Shown: positions 5,420 to 6,345 of the stretch, piece after piece
Layout: every line of letters begins with the position of its first letter
Numbering within the stretch: position 1 is the first letter of the stretch
Origin: Cyanothece sp. UBA12306
GTDB taxonomy: Bacteria > Cyanobacteriota > Cyanobacteriia > Cyanobacteriales > Microcystaceae
Length of the DNA: 6,345 nt
Direction of reading: 5' to 3'
NCBI GenBank assembly: GCA_003448685.1
Contig: DLXW01000138.1
Coordinates: 19,430 to 25,774, forward strand
The notes under the pieces: model-generated
The model's input: only the letters and a program-made list of their open reading frames with translations
Told to the model about the DNA's origin: nothing
The model's database searches: none
Program-made: the position numbers and the translations under genes

Positions 5420-5992
5420 TCAAATAAAATTGACCTTATGATAAATATCAGCAAAATTTAAACTAATATTACTTAATTCTAAGTTGATTGCTTGATCTTC
5501 TTGATAATATTCTTGAAAGAGCCATTTTTTTGGACCCGTCTTGATAAATTTTTCCCCATGAACTTGAGTTTGACTGATTAATACATATTCTTGAAAAGTT
5601 TTAATTGTCCGATAAGCAGAAAATTTTCCGTCTTTGTCGTAATTTTGAGTAGACGGAGATAGAACTTCAATAATTAAATTGGGATTAATAATAGTGTCTT
5701 GCCGATTTTCATAATAAATAGGTTCTCCCTTAATTATCATGAGATCAGGATAGGTAAAAATATGTTTTCCAGGTATCCAAAGTCGGACATCACTCATGTA
5801 AACACGATAATCGAGTTTTTTAAAGGCAAAATTTAATTCCGCGTAAATATTTCCTAATATTTGATTATGATTAGTTGTTCCACCTGTCATTGGAATAATT
5901 TGTCCGTTAATATACTCGCTTTTAAAGTCGGCCTTTTCTTCTTGCTGTACATACTCTTCAATCGAATAAGTTTTAAGCGCTGTTGCTTCCAT
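5420..5992 (-). CDS. Uma2 family (DUF820) endonuclease-like protein
   Basis: This 190-residue protein has the Uma2/DUF820 layout, a restriction-endonuclease (PD-(D/E)xK) fold very abundant in cyanobacterial genomes. Visible in order: an N-terminal YSIEEYVQQEEKADFKSEYINGQ segment split by the usual Glu26, TNHNQILGNIYAEL (40-53), the metal-binding YPDLMII with Asp83, NLIIEVLSPST with Glu109, and DGKFSAYRTI with Lys123 as the probable catalytic lysine, then FQEYVLIS (133-140). All expected catalytic positions are kept, so the domain should be intact. The cellular role of this expanded family is largely unknown, and DNA cleavage here is inferred from fold only. No Shine-Dalgarno precedes the ATG. 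It stands alone, 391 bases upstream of ndh on the same strand and divergent from the gene at the right edge. Confidence 0.93.
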   Translation of the reverse strand: MEATALKTYSIEEYVQQEEKADFKSEYINGQIIPMTGGTTNHNQILGNIYAELNFAFKKLDYRVYMSDVRLWIPGKHIFTYPDLMIIKGEPIYYENRQDTIINPNLIIEVLSPSTQNYDKDGKFSAYRTIKTFQEYVLISQTQVHGEKFIKTGPKKWLFQEYYQEDQAINLELSNISLNFADIYHKVNFI

Positions 5993-6030
5993 AGCAGATG
6001 AGAAATAAATTAAAATTAATTAATTCTTTT

Positions 6031-6059
6031 ATTGTAGCTTTATTCTGGCTATTTTAACC
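6031..6059 (-). promoter_or_regulatory. possible promoter of the Uma2 gene
   Basis: On the minus strand TACAAT (6036-6031) matches five of six -10 bases and lies 38 bases before the Uma2 ATG. The matching -35 position at 17 bases reads GGTTAA, a weak box, and overlaps the left arm of the inverted repeat 6054-6085. AT-richness makes chance matches likely. Confidence 0.4.
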
Positions 6060-6085
6060 ATATATTTGCCTTAAAACTTGGTTAA
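6054..6085. repeat. inverted repeat TTAACCA / TGGTTAA upstream of the Uma2 gene
   Basis: TTAACCA (6054-6060) and TGGTTAA (6079-6085) are perfect 7-base arms, centre to centre 25 bases apart. The left arm coincides with the -35 region of the possible Uma2 promoter, the kind of place where a repressor or activator dimer could bind. Function is inferred from position only. Confidence 0.4.
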
Positions 6086-6150
6086 TTGCCATGAATACTT
6101 AAAAAAATAAATGTTAAATTATTTTTTACTTTTTCCCTTAAAAAAATCTT

Positions 6151-6207
6151 AAAAAGTTGCAAAATATACAGTTTTTATCCATTAATTAAAAAGTCATAAA
6201 ATATACA
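6151..6207. repeat. 20-bp imperfect direct repeat in the divergent spacer
   Basis: AAAAAGTTGCAAAATATACA (6151-6170) recurs as AAAAAGTCATAAAATATACA (6188-6207), with 17 of 20 bases equal and the three differences together in the middle. The start-to-start distance is 37 bases, about three and a half helical turns. It lies 85-141 bases before the start of the gene at the right edge and could be a pair of regulator sites. Confidence 0.55.
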
Positions 6208-6291
6208 AATGTTTTTGGAGAAATCCCCTATATTTGTTACCAAAGACTAAAGAAATGTACTGATAGGTGAAGATCTGCCTAGAGAAATATT

Positions 6292-6345
6292 ATGTTTAAT
6301 TATCTTCCACCTTTGAACGATCACAATTTACCCTATCCCGATACC
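6292..6345 (+). CDS. start of a gene, possibly a DUF2231-type membrane protein (3' cut by window edge)
   Basis: Eighteen codons are present, beginning MFNYLPPLNDHNLPYPDT. The PPLNxHNLPYPDT start resembles, from memory, the N-terminus of cyanobacterial DUF2231 membrane proteins, where a TIHPIVVHF-like segment and transmembrane helices follow; these often neighbour cytochrome oxidase genes. This is a recollection from a very short fragment and stays tentative. The start is supported by an in-frame TAG at 6280-6282 with no other start between; only a weak GAGA precedes it. The gene is divergent from Uma2, with a 299-base spacer holding the direct repeat. Confidence 0.5.
   Translation, partial: MFNYLPPLNDHNLPYPDT

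Overview
The window looks like chromosomal DNA of a cyanobacterium, probably a unicellular AT-rich type close to Crocosphaera/Cyanothece. This rests on protein families that are typically or exclusively cyanobacterial (a DUF760 protein, a short ScpB, a Uma2-type nuclease, an NDH-2 with a membrane-binding C-terminus), one HIP1 octamer GCGATCGC at 1440-1447, and a TTCTGAC-type heptamer tandem repeat of the kind common in these genomes. The genus is inference; no rRNA or other phylogenetic marker is present.

Layout from left to right. Positions 1-943 (minus) hold most of a Rieske non-heme iron oxygenase whose C-terminus lies beyond the left edge. A divergent 214-base spacer (944-1157) separates it from scpB (1158-1640, plus), followed by a DUF760 gene (1775-2098, plus) and a hairpin that probably ends this unit. 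Positions 2099-2732 carry the hairpin, the heptamer repeat, a probable 31-residue single-span membrane protein on the minus strand (2360-2455) and a long dyad just upstream of the next gene. A membrane-anchored SGNH/GDSL hydrolase (2733-3506, plus) converges on a type II NAD(P)H dehydrogenase (3595-5028, minus); a hairpin with a U8 tract between them is a good intrinsic terminator for the dehydrogenase. A 391-base spacer with hairpin and repeats separates the dehydrogenase from a Uma2-family nuclease gene (5420-5992, minus). The window ends with the first 18 codons of a plus-strand gene (6292 onward) that may be a DUF2231-type membrane protein.

The genes do not form one pathway: chromosome segregation (ScpB), respiratory or photosynthetic electron transfer (NDH-2), an oxygenase and an esterase of unknown substrate, and a nuclease-fold protein sit side by side, as is usual in cyanobacterial chromosomes with short operons. 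I see no CRISPR array, tRNA, rRNA, transposase or phage gene, and no clear case for a new multi-gene system. The points most worth a second look are the undescribed small membrane protein, the scpB promoter that predicts an almost leaderless mRNA, a glutamine in the NDH-2 cofactor site, and several symmetric or repeated intergenic elements.
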